This document shows positions 12,601 to 27,600 of a stretch of 64,000 nucleotides of DNA, piece by piece. Position numbers and translations under genes: made by a program. The notes under the pieces were generated by a model. That model worked only from the letters and a program-made list of their open reading frames with translations, searched no databases and was not told where the DNA came from. Source of the DNA: Oxyruncus cristatus (lineage: Eukaryota > Chordata > Aves > Passeriformes > Cotingidae); contig VXAY01002209.1 in assembly GCA_013399855.1 (NCBI GenBank), positions 42,313 to 106,312 of the forward strand. The letters run 5' to 3'. Every line of letters begins with the position of its first letter. Positions within the stretch are counted from its first letter, which is position 1.

Positions 12601-15600
12601 GGCTTTGATTATGTTTTAACCTCATTATTGTGGAAGTTTTAAGAGACTCCTATTTAATTTACGTGAGATGAAGGCTTCAAATATGAACAAAATAATTCAA
12701 GAAGGCCTCATCCACTTGTCAAATGTGTCTAGGGTTCTTCTGCTTTAAACACAATTATTTTGAATACAGACTGACACTTTTCATTCTGACTGAACACTAT
12801 GGTAATGTTTTCCTGTCTTTAAATAATTCTCCAGCTTGCTTTCCAATTTTAAAATTTTAGTTATTTGTGTAGGTTGGCANNNNNNNNNNNNNNNNNNNNN
12901 NNNNNNNNNNNNNNNNNNNNNNNNNNNNNNNNNNNNNNNNNNNNNNNNNNNNNNNNNNNNNNNNNTTTCCTCCCTTCTCTTTCTCCCTCTAGACTGTTTT
13001 TGAGGGAGAGAGGAGGAAAGGCATTTGTACATATATAAGTGTGCTATTATAAGAAAACTAGTTAGAGTTGTATGTATATATGTATATATGTAAGTATTCC
13101 CCTTAGTGTCTGTAGTGTAGCAATAAATCTTAGTATTACCCCCATTTCAAAGTGATCTGTTTTGTCTGTGCAAACTCTTCCTAATTAGTAGCAAAATTTA
13201 TAGGTTGATAATACTGTGCAGAAAGCACAGGGGCTAAACCTATGACAGTTGGCAAAGCACAAAACATTGAATGATTCATTTTAAAGTCATTATTCTTCAG
13301 AATTTCAAAGGTCATAAAGGAAGAAACTTACCTAGAATCAGCCTGGGCTTCTATTGTTTCTAAGGCTGCCAATTCCTTGTCCAGCTTTTCACTGTAACTC
13401 TTAACCTAAGGGTTGAAATTAATAACAAACTGAAATACATTTCCACGCATGAGTCGTGCTACTTAGCATTCCCACACCATGGGATTAGTGAGTCAAGCTG
13501 GCAAACACCTTCGCCATTTAATACATTCCTTCACACACAGAACTTCTTAAGAATGTTTCGGCTACAATCAGCACACAGGAAAACGAACAAAGATTACCTC
13601 AGCTAATGTCTTCTTTGCTTCGGTACATTTTGCCTGCAGATCAGTGCATTTAGCTTGTAACTGTTAATGAAAGAGAAAGAAAAGATTTTGATTCTCTATT
13701 CACACTAATTACACCTGTAATGCAGAACAGCAATATTTGAGTTGTTCGTAACGACTGTCTATTAAACAACAGGCCAACCATCATAGACACTGTCTTTTCT
13801 TGTCAGCTACTCTAAGAGCATTTGATTGCAAGAATTCTGATTGAATATTTAATTAATGACAGCAACATCTAGCACTTGAACTTCTAGATAGATTAAGTCC
13901 CAGAATAAACAACAGCTTTTACAAAACATATGCCAACAGAATGGTAACTTATTGCATAGAATCTCTGCTAAACTACTCAAACTTATTTAGCCTGGTTATA
14001 CCGGCCCATTTTCACACCAAGCTAAGAAGAGAGTCCCATTTTGTACTTCTCCAAATAAGTCAGGGCAATTCAAGACTTGCACAGAAGCACCATGGCACCA
14101 AACCACACACACGTCCATACCAAATAAGCAAACTGGTTTATGGTTTTCTCTTATGTAACTATGGAAAGTCTAGTAAGAAGGCAGTTAGCAAAATGCCAGC
14201 GGATATTTCACTTGTAATAATTTACAGAGGCTAATTTTAGAAGAGCATCCTTCTTTAAAGTCCTTATGATTTAAGATAACATTGCCAATAGTAACAACAA
14301 AAATGGGACATGGGTTACAAAAGTGGAGCAGAAGGGAGCAAACAAAAAACACACATGCAGCTCTGTTTCACTTCCCTTCGCGGTGGTTTAGTTTGCCGGT
14401 CACAACACAGAGCTGTGACTTAATGCTCCACTCATTCCTTTCCAAAGCCTAATTTATAAAAAAAAGCCCTTTTTCATTGTTTTGCATAACTTTTCACCAA
14501 TAATTCACCAATAGACTGGATTCTAACTAGTTGAAAAAATTTTAAGCCTGCAGTCCACAACTCATAAAAACCGACATAAAGATTAAAGAGCTATCTGTTA
14601 CAAGAAATCTTGCCAAAACTTACTACACTATCGAAGCCAGAACTCCATAAACATTTTTAAAAAGGTGGGGTCTTGACCGGCACTGATTTCAAACGCTGCC
14701 TTTGGCAAGTATTAAGAGAAATTCAGCCAGGACATTTTTACTTTACTGAAGTGATAAAAGGATTGTATTTGGCTAACAGCTGTCGGTACATTTTTTCCCC
14801 ACATAAAAACAGCACTGAGACTGTTATGTACTGAAAACAAGCCGCACAGAATTATAGGATCCTCAATTGTTAAAATGGCATGAAAACAGACTTAGGAAAT
14901 ACTTAAGTTTTCCTGTGAATTGTGAAGGTTGTTTGGCAGTTCAAAGCAGATCCATAATGAAGTAAGAACTCTACCAATTCTGTGTGGTTTACAACCAGAG
15001 TACCTCCCCACCCCAAACTGTTTGCTGCTTCTCAGCAGCACGTGGAAAACAAGCAAATACATTCATTCATATACCAGGGAAAGTGGCAAAGGAAATTGCG
15101 TGCTCCAGGCACGAAAGCATAATCCCCACAACATATCTAGTTACAGACATATTCTGTAATACTGACTCAGGAGCCAGACTGTGCTGGAATATCAGTCTTC
15201 TGCTACAGAGAAAATGCTTTTGAACGTTTCAGTCACTGAGGTTGCAGGCAGACTTTGATGGATCCTTTCTGCTTTTCAGAACATAACTGCACAACACAGG
15301 AGAGCTGCAAAAGCCACCCATGACTGCTGGGCTCACTTACCAGCCTCTCTTACTGCTCAACTGGGCAAGAAAGATCAAGGGTACAGCAGGGCTGGAGAGC
15401 TGTGTTAATGCACATTTGCACTTTAAAACCTGAGCTAGTTGTTGCAATTTCCTTATGCCACTCCTCCTACACAAGGCTGTCCTCCCCAAAATTAAGCCTG
15501 AGCTAACTACCACAAGGGAATGCAAGGGCAATGCAATGTTCTAAAAAACACACACCCTCAAACTGAGCATGCCTCCAGTATGACTACAGACTGACTGGAG

Positions 15601-18600
15601 AAAAACTACAGGTGGTTGTGAGCTGTTGGATACAACCAAAACCTATAGATTTGTAGGGAGAGCTCAATTAAACCTGAGCAAACCTGCCCTCTTTTGTAAC
15701 AGGACAGTGCTACACCATCGCCAACCATGAAAACAAAGCTTCTTACCTGGAACAGGCTTGCTCAGAGCAGATGCCTCAAGTGCCTGCATCTGTCTCTGTT
15801 CTACAATATACACACACCCTACATCTCTATGTCCCTTCACACGTACGTGTCCTACAGCCTTTGTGGTTTAAAACAAGAGTTAGAGTCTGACACAAACATA
15901 CTGCAGTGACTTGGGATACACTGAAATTCCCCACATCTCATTCTGTAACTTGTGTTTCTACTTCAGAAATCAACTTCAATCCAACATGGGAATCCACCAG
16001 GATTTAACTGTCTCTAAGTCCATACTATGATTCTGAAAGCCTGACACTTCAGCCTGCATTTAAATGCTAGGTAGTGTCAGTACTTTTTTTTACTAACAGC
16101 CATCATCCTGACAAGACACCAAACAAACAAAAGTTATGTTTGACATAAACAGACACTGAAAATTCATATTACCAAAATGTTAAAAGAACATAAACTAAAG
16201 TGAAAAAAGCCCAAACCACAAACAACCTATATTTGATTTTGTTATATAAAATAACATCATAATTATAATATATCATAATGTTTTCTAATATTTCCCTCTA
16301 GAATGGAAAGGAATTGTGATGGACATAGTTTGCATTCAAGATATAGTGAAAATAACAATTTTAGTGCTATTGACAATGAAAAAAAATGCTATTTCTAACA
16401 GATGCCAGAGGGCAACATGAACAGAAATGCATCAGTTTAAGAAGAACAAAACTAGTTTGGCAAATTCCAGAGGTAATGCATTCTAATATTGATCAGTCAA
16501 AACACTGTCATACTCTACCCTTCAAAATCCTTCTTTTCAGCAAAATAAATCAAGATGAACCTGCACTGGTTCTTAATAAAGCTTTTTATTAAGTTGGAAA
16601 AAAGAAGAGAGAAATAAAGAACAGGATAGGCCATTAGTATTTCAAATGTGTTGTGCATAGGTTTTATTTCTACAGTTTAAATATAACTTAGCATTACTTG
16701 AAAGTTAGTCAGAGACTTCAAAAAATGTTTCACAGCATATGCTTTACTGGAAGGAGATTTAAGCCATGAATGGATAAACATTCTTTAAATAAAAGACACT
16801 ATTGCACTGTTAGAGACTATTTTATTCTAATTTTCTAAGTAAATAAATGAATTAAGTCTAGGAAGTGGCTGAGCAGGAAGGTTTAGAATCCAGTGCTTCT
16901 ACAGCTATGCCATAGAAGGCAAGGCTTTCCAAGCTTCCCTTCTTTTAGCTCTGCTGTTTTGTAGGACAGAACATAACACTGTCTCATACAATGTCTCATA
17001 CAGACACCTATCAGAGCCCCTGTAACCCCAACACTGAACAGATAAAACCAGTGAAGATGCAAGGTTAAGGCATTATTAATAAGAGCAGAGCAAAACAAAA
17101 CAAAAAAGAGATGAAGGCTCCTGGAGCAGTGCTGTACTTGACAGAGCATCACCCACAGGAGTCATCAGCAATTCTTTTTCCTCATGTACTATTTATTTTT
17201 TTGGCAAGCTCTTCCAGTTACTGACTCTGAGGCAGTATGTTTTCATCAGATTCTGCATGCTAAAGATGGTGCTGAGTACAGCAGTATGCATAATTAAAAG
17301 CAGCATTTCAGTAATGGCACAGCTTTTCCACTCACACTTTTCTGTGTTTAAATGGCAATAGCATAAGTAGGTTGAAACAGAGGAATAATGGTTCTTACCC
17401 CTAGTTATAGATATTAAAAAAACATCATTCATAAATTCAAGAGCCAAAAAAACCCGCGAAAATGTAAACTGAGTAGTAACTTGCAAAAAAATCCACAAAC
17501 AAACTAGCAAAACCCCCACCTTGGTGAGACAAGGTGGCTCATTTAAAGGACAGGAATTGATAAAAGTAATTTATAACATATTTTAGAGTAACTTCCTAAA
17601 TTGTTTCTTGAAACTATGAAAACAGCACATTCAACACTGTAGCTAACAAATCAGTGATACTCCCTCTGCTGTTCTCTGAGAGACAAGCAAAAAAAGGAAA
17701 AGCATGTTTTGATCAGCTAGCCCCCTCCTCACAGACAGGGCTACACAATTTTTTAATATAAAAGCAGCCACACTGTCTTAGTAATAAATGTGCAAGCAAG
17801 ACATTCAGAGACGCTGAAATGAATGTTCAGCATGACAAATTACTGGCACAGAAGATAGCTTGCAAATCTTTTTTGGATAGCAACAACTTTGTGATCAACC
17901 ACATTTATCATAGTTTCCTTCTTTATTACACACACAATACTTACCTCTTCCAGGAGCTTGGTTTTCTGCAAAATCTGCTTGTTCAGAGATGCCACCTTCC
18001 TTCTGTGTTGTTGGGCAGCTCCAAGCCTTTCTGGTCGCTCCTCAGCTGAAAGCTCAGATTGCTAAAATAAACCGTAACAACAGCCTTTTGAACCTCACAA
18101 TACTGCTTTTTTGCTTCTTCAGAAGCTCATGAAATACCAAAGCGGGACACATCTATGATATTTCTTATCTAGAACTATGTCCCACTATACAACAGAAAGA
18201 CTGACTTTCCAATTTATCTCACATCAAGATAAGGAAGTAGCTGAACACCTGAATTATATTCCAAAATTTACAAGTAAACTAAAAATAAAGTCAAGTGTCC
18301 TGGTACAGGTGGAAAATAATACAGTATATTAGAAGACAGACAATTTTTTTGCATCAACATTACAGAGTCCTTAAACAGAAAAAATACAAACATGCTAAAA
18401 ACCATCTTAAGCCGTGATACTGAGCTTGTTGACTTGGAGATGTTCTACACCCCAGTAAGTAGATCCGGGGCTTTCAAAGGCCTTGAACAATAGTGTATTT
18501 AGATTCTGAAATAGACTGGATGCATCTTGATGCTGAATGACAACAACACACTCAGTGTGGTAGATAAAACCCACTGAGTGGTAAATGTTTTTTGTGTGTG

Positions 18601-21600
18601 CACGTGTACTATTGACACCAGTCTTTGAGAACTACTCAATCCAGCCTGCAATGCCAAGAAAGTGTCTCATAAATACATAATGAAGACAGCAATCTGGATC
18701 CAGTCTCCTGTTCTCTCTGAATAGTGAAAGAAAAGCTGACAGAAACATTCTTTACCAGAAATAACATTTATAATAGAAATTGTATATTTGCAGTAGACAG
18801 AAGAATGATTAAAAACCAGTGACAGCCTGATGTCTAAGGGATTATTTGCCTAGAAACTATTTGTACCTTTTGAAAGTCCTCTGTTTTGGTAATTTGCTTC
18901 ATGCACTCATACTTTTTTTTTCAGTTAATCCATTTTCCAATATTTCATTAGAAAACCAGTTAATTTTTAAGTACTTCAGGTGCTAATTTACAGCCTGTCA
19001 AAGACTTCAATACTAAGTGCTTTTTGAATAATCACCAAATATTGACAATCACTACAACGTATCATCACCCAAAATGCTGCAAGAAGTATGACATACTCTT
19101 CACTCATATTTGCTCCTGGTTCCACTCTAGGCAGATGGGTAAACAGCTTAATTTTAAAGGAAAATAAGAGGCAAAATCTGTCTTCTCTTCTCTGTTTTCT
19201 ATGTTACTCAATTTGAAGAGCAGCTTAATGATTTGTTGTACTTTTACATCCACAAGACAAAAAGACCAATTCGACTTCTGAACCCAACAATTCACATACT
19301 TTCCTAACAAAGGGAGAGAAAGTTAAAAATGCCTATAAGCAACACCTGTAACACTGAACTGTTCAACAAATACACACTCAGACTTACTTATTCCTCTCAT
19401 TATTTAGTCAAATCATATTCCCTCATCATGTCATGCATTCCAAGATCCCAGCCTCCTCACCATACATTCAGCCTCTCTTATAGGCACAACATGCTAATTG
19501 GGAAAACGGGAAATGCAAGAGCAAGAAACATGAGCTAAACCAGCCTGAGACTGATGTTTGCAAAAACAGTAAAACCCCATCCAGTACAGCTCTGGCACAA
19601 AAAAGGTCATGTCTTAAGAAGTGAACTGTTACAGCTTGCTTTTTGAAAATGGGAAATAACCATCACTATAACACAGAGGTTTCTGCAGAGAAATCTTTCT
19701 GGTCTGCAAATGAAAAAACTTCATGCAGTCACAGTGGGCTAAGGCTCCACTCTGCTGCAACACTATAAAGTTATTGAGGAACTGGGTTCCAAATTGCAGA
19801 GAAAAACCCATCTTTCATCAAGGAAGGAAGAAAGCACAAATTATAGAAGCTACTTTGCTTTCGTCCTTGTTGTTGTCTGGTCTCTTACTACACTGGAGCT
19901 GCAGTTGCCTTTTGAACATGGTTTAAGAAAGCTGGATCTGACCACTAATGCCTCTGACTGTTTATCAATTTGCTACTCTATCTCGACACATGAACTTCAA
20001 TTACACACGCAAAAAAGGGATACATGGATACATCCTTCAACTTTCCTGTGAACACACATTATCCCCACCACTGACAGGTATAGACTCACTTCAGTATTCT
20101 TCCCTGTTCCCTGCCACTGCTCAATTGCCCTAAAAAGATTTAGCCAATTCAAATTAGTTAAACATGAAGTGTTAGTAGCCTCATTTTGTATGATAAGAGT
20201 TTGATAAGTTAAAACACATTATTAGTTATGCATGAGGATCACTAACCCATGGCAGCTCAAAAACTGGTAGCCAAAATATATGGTTAATTCTAGACTTTCA
20301 GAGTCTGCCTTCCACTGTTCATATGTAAAGGTTTTGCAATTAATGTTGTTCTTTATGATGAGATTCTCTCACACACATATGCCACAAACTAATAATTGAA
20401 GAATTCAAACATTACTCTACAGAACTTTCCAAGGGTTTTTGAGTGTTTACTCAAACAACAAAAAAAAAAAAAACCCAAAATATCCAATTTATTATCTTCT
20501 TTGAACAACAAACCCTAACCAAACTAAAAGATTAAAAATTTTATTGTAGAATATTTCTAATGACTGTATAGGGAGCATAAAAGTTTTTGATACAGGATTC
20601 TAGAAATCTTAAAATATGTTGAGTCAAGATATAATTAACTTGCAGACAGCATTTAAAACTCTTGAAGAGTATTCTCCTTCGAGCACTTTTGAAGGGGGTA
20701 GTTTTGACACAGCACTACTATGCTTTTAGTCATTCTCTCACTCTTCCAGGAAACAAGGTTGGCTCCTATTCTACTCCTAGCAAAACCACTTGTTACAGAT
20801 CCCTGTAGTTGTAAATTCTCAGAGGAAGAATACTTTTAATACAGTAAAATCAAAACTACTTTGAATAATTGGCCTTAGAAAGCTGTTGATGAATAGACAG
20901 ATAAAACCCATGGTAATGATTTTCTGCCAGTATTTTTAGAAAGTAAGGAATGGCACTAAAATCCTCCCTCCAGTTTACTGAACAAGTTCACACAGCAGCA
21001 GAATGGAGGGGCAAATGCAGAAAACTATGCATTGATCTCCTGCAAAAATGCCTCTTGTAAGAAAGGTCCTGGCACATGGCAACTTCAGATCTAGGATTTT
21101 GTTTGTCAGTTATCTTCATGGGCCTGTGGATCGTCTCAAGACTCTGGTAGACAAATAAGCACTGCTGTGTTCGTCAGGCTGTGTATAGTTACAAGAGGTT
21201 AAAACTATCAGAATTATATCCAAACATTGCTGAAGCTTCAATAAACTGTTTGATAACATCCTTAATTCTTCTCCTGATGCATGAATACGTGCACAGAAAT
21301 TTATTTTGTTTTATCACATCCAATAGTTTTGAAAAGTGATCTATTTTTGGTTTGACTTAAATCAGTTCTTACTTTCCAGAGTATTAATCATTGTTCCACT
21401 GTAATAGTCAAGGTCCTGCTGCCTTCTCTCAGAACAGAAGAAATGTAACATTGAAATATGACCCTTGGGCTTCTGTTCTTCCAATCCTTTATAATAAAGA
21501 AAGGCCAGGAATTTGCTATAGACTCTGTTGAGCTATAGGGTTTATCTCCCAAATGGGAAAGCTCCATACCTCTTATGTGTCAACAAAAAGGAAGAAATAT

Positions 21601-24600
21601 GAGAAGACTATTGGACAAACAAGAGCGACCTATAACTCATACCTGGCAGTGATGTATTGTATGGATTAATTGCTTGAAGAGCCAGATTTTCTTTTCACAT
21701 TACAGTAAAAACAATCACAGTTGAACACAATAAATGGGGCAGATGCGCACATTTAATTGCCTTGACTCCTCAAAGCAACAAAGGCTTGGGTTTGATGAGA
21801 CAAGATTCAAAAGTAGAGATCCAGGGCATGACAGAATTGGAGCCCAGTGCAAGCAAGATCCCAGTACATGAAAATATGAGTGGAGGAGGCCTAGATTTTT
21901 TTCTGAGCAGGCCCTCAGAACTGTATTTCTGTGCTTAACACTGAGCATTTTAAAATGTTTTTAGAGTTTAGGCCTCTAATTTGAATAGGTATCAACTCAG
22001 GGCCTTCTTTCTTCACAAAAACATTTAAGCAGGTGCTTAAACTCAAATGACTCATACATCTCTTTAAAATACTTCCCTGAATTCTGTCTTTGCTGCTATC
22101 CACAGTATATATGAAGCAGTGTGTTTCAAGAAAATCATGGCAATTAAATTGGAAGCTTAAGGCCTAAATTACCAAGCTATCAAACATGATGTGGTAAAAC
22201 ACAATCAGGTGACACACTTACCTTTTCAGCATATTCAGACACTATTTGCTTGATCTCATCTGACTGGAGTCCAACGATCTGGCCAACTGTGCTTGCTGTC
22301 AGTTTGCCCTGCAATTGTGTCAAGAAAACGTTTGGAATTTTGGAGTTGCCTGTACTTTTTACAGGACAATTTCCACAAGCTCTAATTTTAACAGAAATTT
22401 GAAAAAAATTTTACACTGGGTAAAAATCTCTAATCAGAAGACAAGTCCAGGAAACATTCCACCCCTCAAAGTCAACTTTGATGATGGAAATTTCTCACTT
22501 AAAGCCTTTTAGCGAGTTTGAATTCAGATTTCAGAAACTTAATTTTGATTCTATTCTCTATATTGAATTTTACATTTGCAGTAACAAAATGCTAAGAATA
22601 AAGGCATGTGCAAGGATGCACCTTTCAAACTGCATGCCTGTTTAAAAACAGTTTTCAAACACAACTGAATTCTACAATGGATTTCAGTAGAAAGCATGTC
22701 AACCAATTTTGAGAGCAGACTAATTACTGCCTTTGCTTTTGTGACTTCCGCATAAACACAAAATTTTTAACAACTGAATTTCTCCTATTCCTCTCATCCA
22801 CAAATCAAAATATAAGGACTGACTACAAGTTCCATTATATCATTAAACACAACGAATTAAGACAACAAGATACATATGCAGCATTACACATCCAGTATTT
22901 TCAGTGTCTTAGACTAACATTGTTATTTCTAACTGTGTACCAGTGCTTTGAAAAGCACATTGAAAGCCGTAAAATTTTCCTCCACTCTCCCCAGTAAAAC
23001 AATTCCTCCTCTGGATAACTTCACAAGATGAATAAAGTAAGATCATACTCCATCTTGGGCAGCTGCACAGGGATGTCTTTCCTCCAAAATTCTCCTTATA
23101 GAAACCATTTGAAAGAGGCACTAATTTATACAATTGTTACCATTTCAAGGCACACTCATCAGCCTCCTAAAAATTACTGGCTTCCTAATTCAACCATCTC
23201 CTATTGTACTCTCCTTACCAAAGTTTAAATGCAGTCATTCCAAGGCTTCAGACCCAGATCAGCAGTCTGACTTTAGGAATAACTGCCACAATCAATCATA
23301 ATTTAAACAAAGCTGTATCACTTTTAAATGCTGCTTACCTCTTCTGTTGCCATTGCAGCCATTCCAGTCATTAGAGTTTTAATGCGAAGCTAGAGCAAAA
23401 CAGGAAGATTCATACATAACAATTTAACTTCTATTATTTAGCTTTTTTCTGCCACAGATAGGGACATATCTGTGGGACATATCATACAACAAGTGTATTT
23501 TAATGCATGTAATGGGGCACTAACTCTATGGAAGTTAAAGAAGAGGTGGCTAAAGTTACCAAATTTAAGGAAAATTCCTTATAGCAGTACACATTCCCTC
23601 AGATTATTCAGCTCCACTCTCAACCACTACCCAACCTTTTAAAAATGCTCCAATTCCAAAACAAAAATTGAATTTTGGGGTATTAAACACCAACAAACAT
23701 TTCTGTGCATCAGTTTCAGGTTCCATATTCTACTGTGGGAAGCAACTCCCACTTCAACTAACCACGGAAATTGTCCTTCTTCCAGAGAACAACTGGGCAG
23801 TGATAACTGCTGCCCTCCCCCCAAGTTAGTAACATCCATGCCTACTATGTCTGTGGCACACCTCTTCAGCAGCCTGCAGGTCATCTTCATCACAAGGCTC
23901 AGCTTTTCCTGCCGCTGCAAGTCCTGCAGGCAGCGCCGTTTTTTTATCCTCAGCCTTTTAACGGAAAAAAATAAAGACACTATTATATCTGGTTCCCGTT
24001 TTCTAAAATGCTAAATAAGACATCAAGGAGAAAACCGGAATGCAGCTGTTCTGTTTTTATGAATGCATTTCAGCTACACTCCAAATCATGTCAGCTGAAA
24101 TGTAAGGCTCCCTGATTTCTCGCAAGTATTCCAACTGTGTTTCTGGCTTCCTATGGACACATCTGGTGCAAAGATTCCTTATCCCACAGCCTTCTGAGAG
24201 CTACCAACCTCAGAAGAAAACCAGCTATCCTAAAATAGCATGTCTGCTACGTAGGAGAAGGATGATCTTTTCTTTTTTTCATAAATAATTTTTATAACTT
24301 AATATTGGTACAATAAACATACAATACAAGAAGTGTAAAACTGCCCAGTTCAGTTAGAAGAATCTGTACCACAAAACTAATGACAGCTGGTGACAGACAG
24401 ACTCGATTTCTAGTCACTATTGCACCACTAACATGACTATTTCATTGTCCAGTTCTGCCTTACTGGAGACTCAGTTCCCACAACAATCATGATGACCATC
24501 TAATATACAATATCCCAAAGTCAACAGTATTTTTGAAGAAAGAGAATTAACTCAATAAGCATGACTGCAGCCTGGCAGCTACTCTGAGGGGAAAACAGGC

Positions 24601-27600
24601 ATGCCTAGATTGGGAAACACCTCCTTTTATAAAATTTAAATGTGAAATTTGTATGTGGAATATTGAGATGAGGAAGGGCAACCTTAATATAGTCAATGTA
24701 TTGCTGAGTCCATGACATGCTTAAAACATTATTTTCATTATCTCTGTCTGTAACAAAAGGTATGGTATCATGTTTCTCTACCACACTAGATAACCTGTTT
24801 TGTAATAAATGTCTACAACATTTCTTACCAAGTAAAAACCCATTAATGATCACATTATGGAACACTTAAGTTCAAAGATGCTTACTAAGCAGACAGGATA
24901 TGTTATTACCTCACAGTAAAAAACGGAACTAAAACAAACACAACACCCAAACCCTCTTTCTTTTAAACATGGGAGGCAGATTTTTAGTTCCAGTGAGCAG
25001 TTTTTAAGAGAGGGTAAAAATGGAAGTTATAGCTGTTTATTCAGCTGTATTCTTCTAAGACAGTAACCAACACTCCAACAATGCAATTCTTGCCACTATT
25101 TGAGTACTTTAAATTAGTTTGGGGTTTTTTTACCTGTTCTGTTTTTCCTGCTTGTCTGCTAAATCCGTATCTCCTAAAAGAACAATAGGAAACATGAAGG
25201 AAACAGTTTACAACTGTCACAAATACATTAAGTTTCTATCAGTTTTCCACATAAGATATGCACCAACAGCCAGATGCAGTTTAGTTTTTGGAATGTTTCA
25301 AGGTAACTAAATAAGCAAGTACTGGAGTATATTTACAGAATGATTTCAGCTCCATCTACTCCTTCCATCATGATTTGCAAATCTTGACTCTTCATAAAAT
25401 GCTGTCACGTAAAGCTCATGAAAGGAAAAAGCAATGCCCTCTTTTCCATTTGGAAGTTAATCCTGAGCTATTACACTACAGTCCGTGTTACTGCTAAAAG
25501 GAAGGCACTCAAAACAGTGAGAACAAAAAATAGAAAAATCTATGGCTTTGGGGAGAAGAAGCCACAGAAGATATAAAATGGAATTCAAATGTCATTTGCA
25601 CTCGTTAAGTATTAAGAGCTCAGACAGCAGACAAGCTGTTCTTATCACTAAACTGTGAAAAGAAAAAGTAGAAATAGAAACCTCAAACAGAAGCTCTGTA
25701 ACTTCATTCTTATGTGTTTGGAGAGCTCTCAATAAACCAGAGGGACTTTCAAAGATAATGGAAAAGTGAAAACCTTGGTAACTTGGACTCTATATGGGAG
25801 TGTGCAGAAAGTAAGAAGACCAAACAATGATTCAGCCTCTTGATGCAACAGCCACATTAGAACTACAAAAAGAAGCAACAATAAAATAACTTCAGCTCCT
25901 TTTCCCCTCACTTTCTGATGATTGCTTGCAAAAAGACAATATTGATTGACAGACAGTACCTAGAAGGATCATGAATTTAAGCCACTTCTATAACACAAAG
26001 AACAGCTATGCTGGAAAAACATACCCTACTAAGAGCACAAAGTCTGAACTTGGGCTCCCATTGTACAAAAAATGGGTCACACATATAAGGACTGTCCAGT
26101 GCCCAGAGAATTTACAGGATAAGCAAACAAAATATGAAACCAAACAGGAGTACATTTCACACAGTTCATTTCTGAAGTAGCATGAAAAAACGCACCACAA
26201 CCCATATTTTGTATGTAATGCCTAGAATATACACAATACAAAACCCAAGGAGAATTAAATGAAGCCTTTCACCTGCCATATTCCAGAAGTGTAGCATGAA
26301 CCTTCGATTCCTCATCCAGCAGCTCCTCAGCTCCCTTCTGACGTTTGTATTTTCTCTGAGGTTTGTAAACCTCCTGTAAGACAGCGAATGGATTCAGAGC
26401 TTGTAAAAGGTTTTTCTAAAATAAAAGATGAATTGTTATCTCAAGTGATATACACACAGTTTGCTTTCCAACTCAATATACTTACCCAAATAAACATCGC
26501 TCGCTTTGTCTTTTTGGAATTACATTATAAAATGTTACTGAATTCATTTCTAAACAATTTGCTATAGGAATAAAACCTTTCCAGGTTTCAAACAAAATAT
26601 AAATGGATATTTAACAACTGTACAATTTCTCAACCATCTCTTCCATCATGTTTGAAAGAAAAGTCAAAAATAACACTCAACATCTATTATTTGGCTAATG
26701 CTAGTGTCTAGAAAACTCTGATTAGACAAATAAACACAATAATTTTTTACTCAATAGTCACAGGTTACAACAGAATTAAAGCAGATTTTACTGGAAAAAA
26801 GATACCTGAAGGAGTTTGTTAGTAAAATGATTCAATCTAATGCTATCCAGGTGTGATTCAGTAGCTAGACAGCAGCCCATCAAATAAAAAATGGATTCAC
26901 AAGTACTATTTTGTTCTGATAGAGTTGCTTCCAATTTAAAAACAAAAAAATGAATATTTTTTGTTTGTTCTGACTTTCTGTACATGACAAACTATTATTT
27001 TCAACAAGCAGTTGCTGCACCATAACATTGCTGAAATAGCTTTCAATCTTTTTCAAAAGACAGGTAATCCCAAAGTGGAGATTTCAAACACGTGAAAACT
27101 GACACTATTCCTTGGCAAGTTTCTACTGAATTTTTCTGTTACCCTTTGCAATTTTTACTTCATTTCTAATCTTAATTTCTGTCATCTTTGCTTCCAGCTA
27201 TTCAATCTTGCTGCATTTTTGACTGTAATATGAAAAAGCTTTTTAGGACCAAGGATCTCTCACAAAATGTACTTTCACACCTACAGAGAGGCAAAGTAAG
27301 TAACAAAAATAATTATAGTTTTTACGATGGCAGTGTATTCTATACCTTTGCTATCTAAAGTGTAGGCATTGAATCATAAACATTAGTCTTGGCATCAGGT
27401 AATCGAGCAGCTGAACAAAACCCCTACAAGATAACCTCAACTGACTAGACAGTCACCTTTCAGCAGCCGTAGTTCTTATTCCAATAACCATTACTGATAT
27501 TTAATATTCCTTTTTCCAACCTTTAGGCCTGATCATGACCATAAATCTCAGCGCACTCACCCCTTGCGAAAAGAAGGGCAGGTCCTCAGACCAGAGTTGT

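Larger units (their letters stand above)
12422..13331 (-). other. CCDC93: CCDC93 intron 14
   Basis: Contains the 86-base gap and the pyrimidine-rich and TATG tracts to its right. Nothing else recognised. Confidence 0.75.
22309..25133 (-). other. CCDC93: CCDC93 introns 8, 9 and 10
   Basis: Apart from exons 9 and 10 this is ordinary AT-rich intron. No repeat family recognised. Confidence 0.7.

Noticed and set aside
22015..22085. Possible second copy of the palindromic element
   Set aside because: Shares words such as cttaaa and cttccctgaatt with that family as I remember it, but no paired terminal repeats could be shown.
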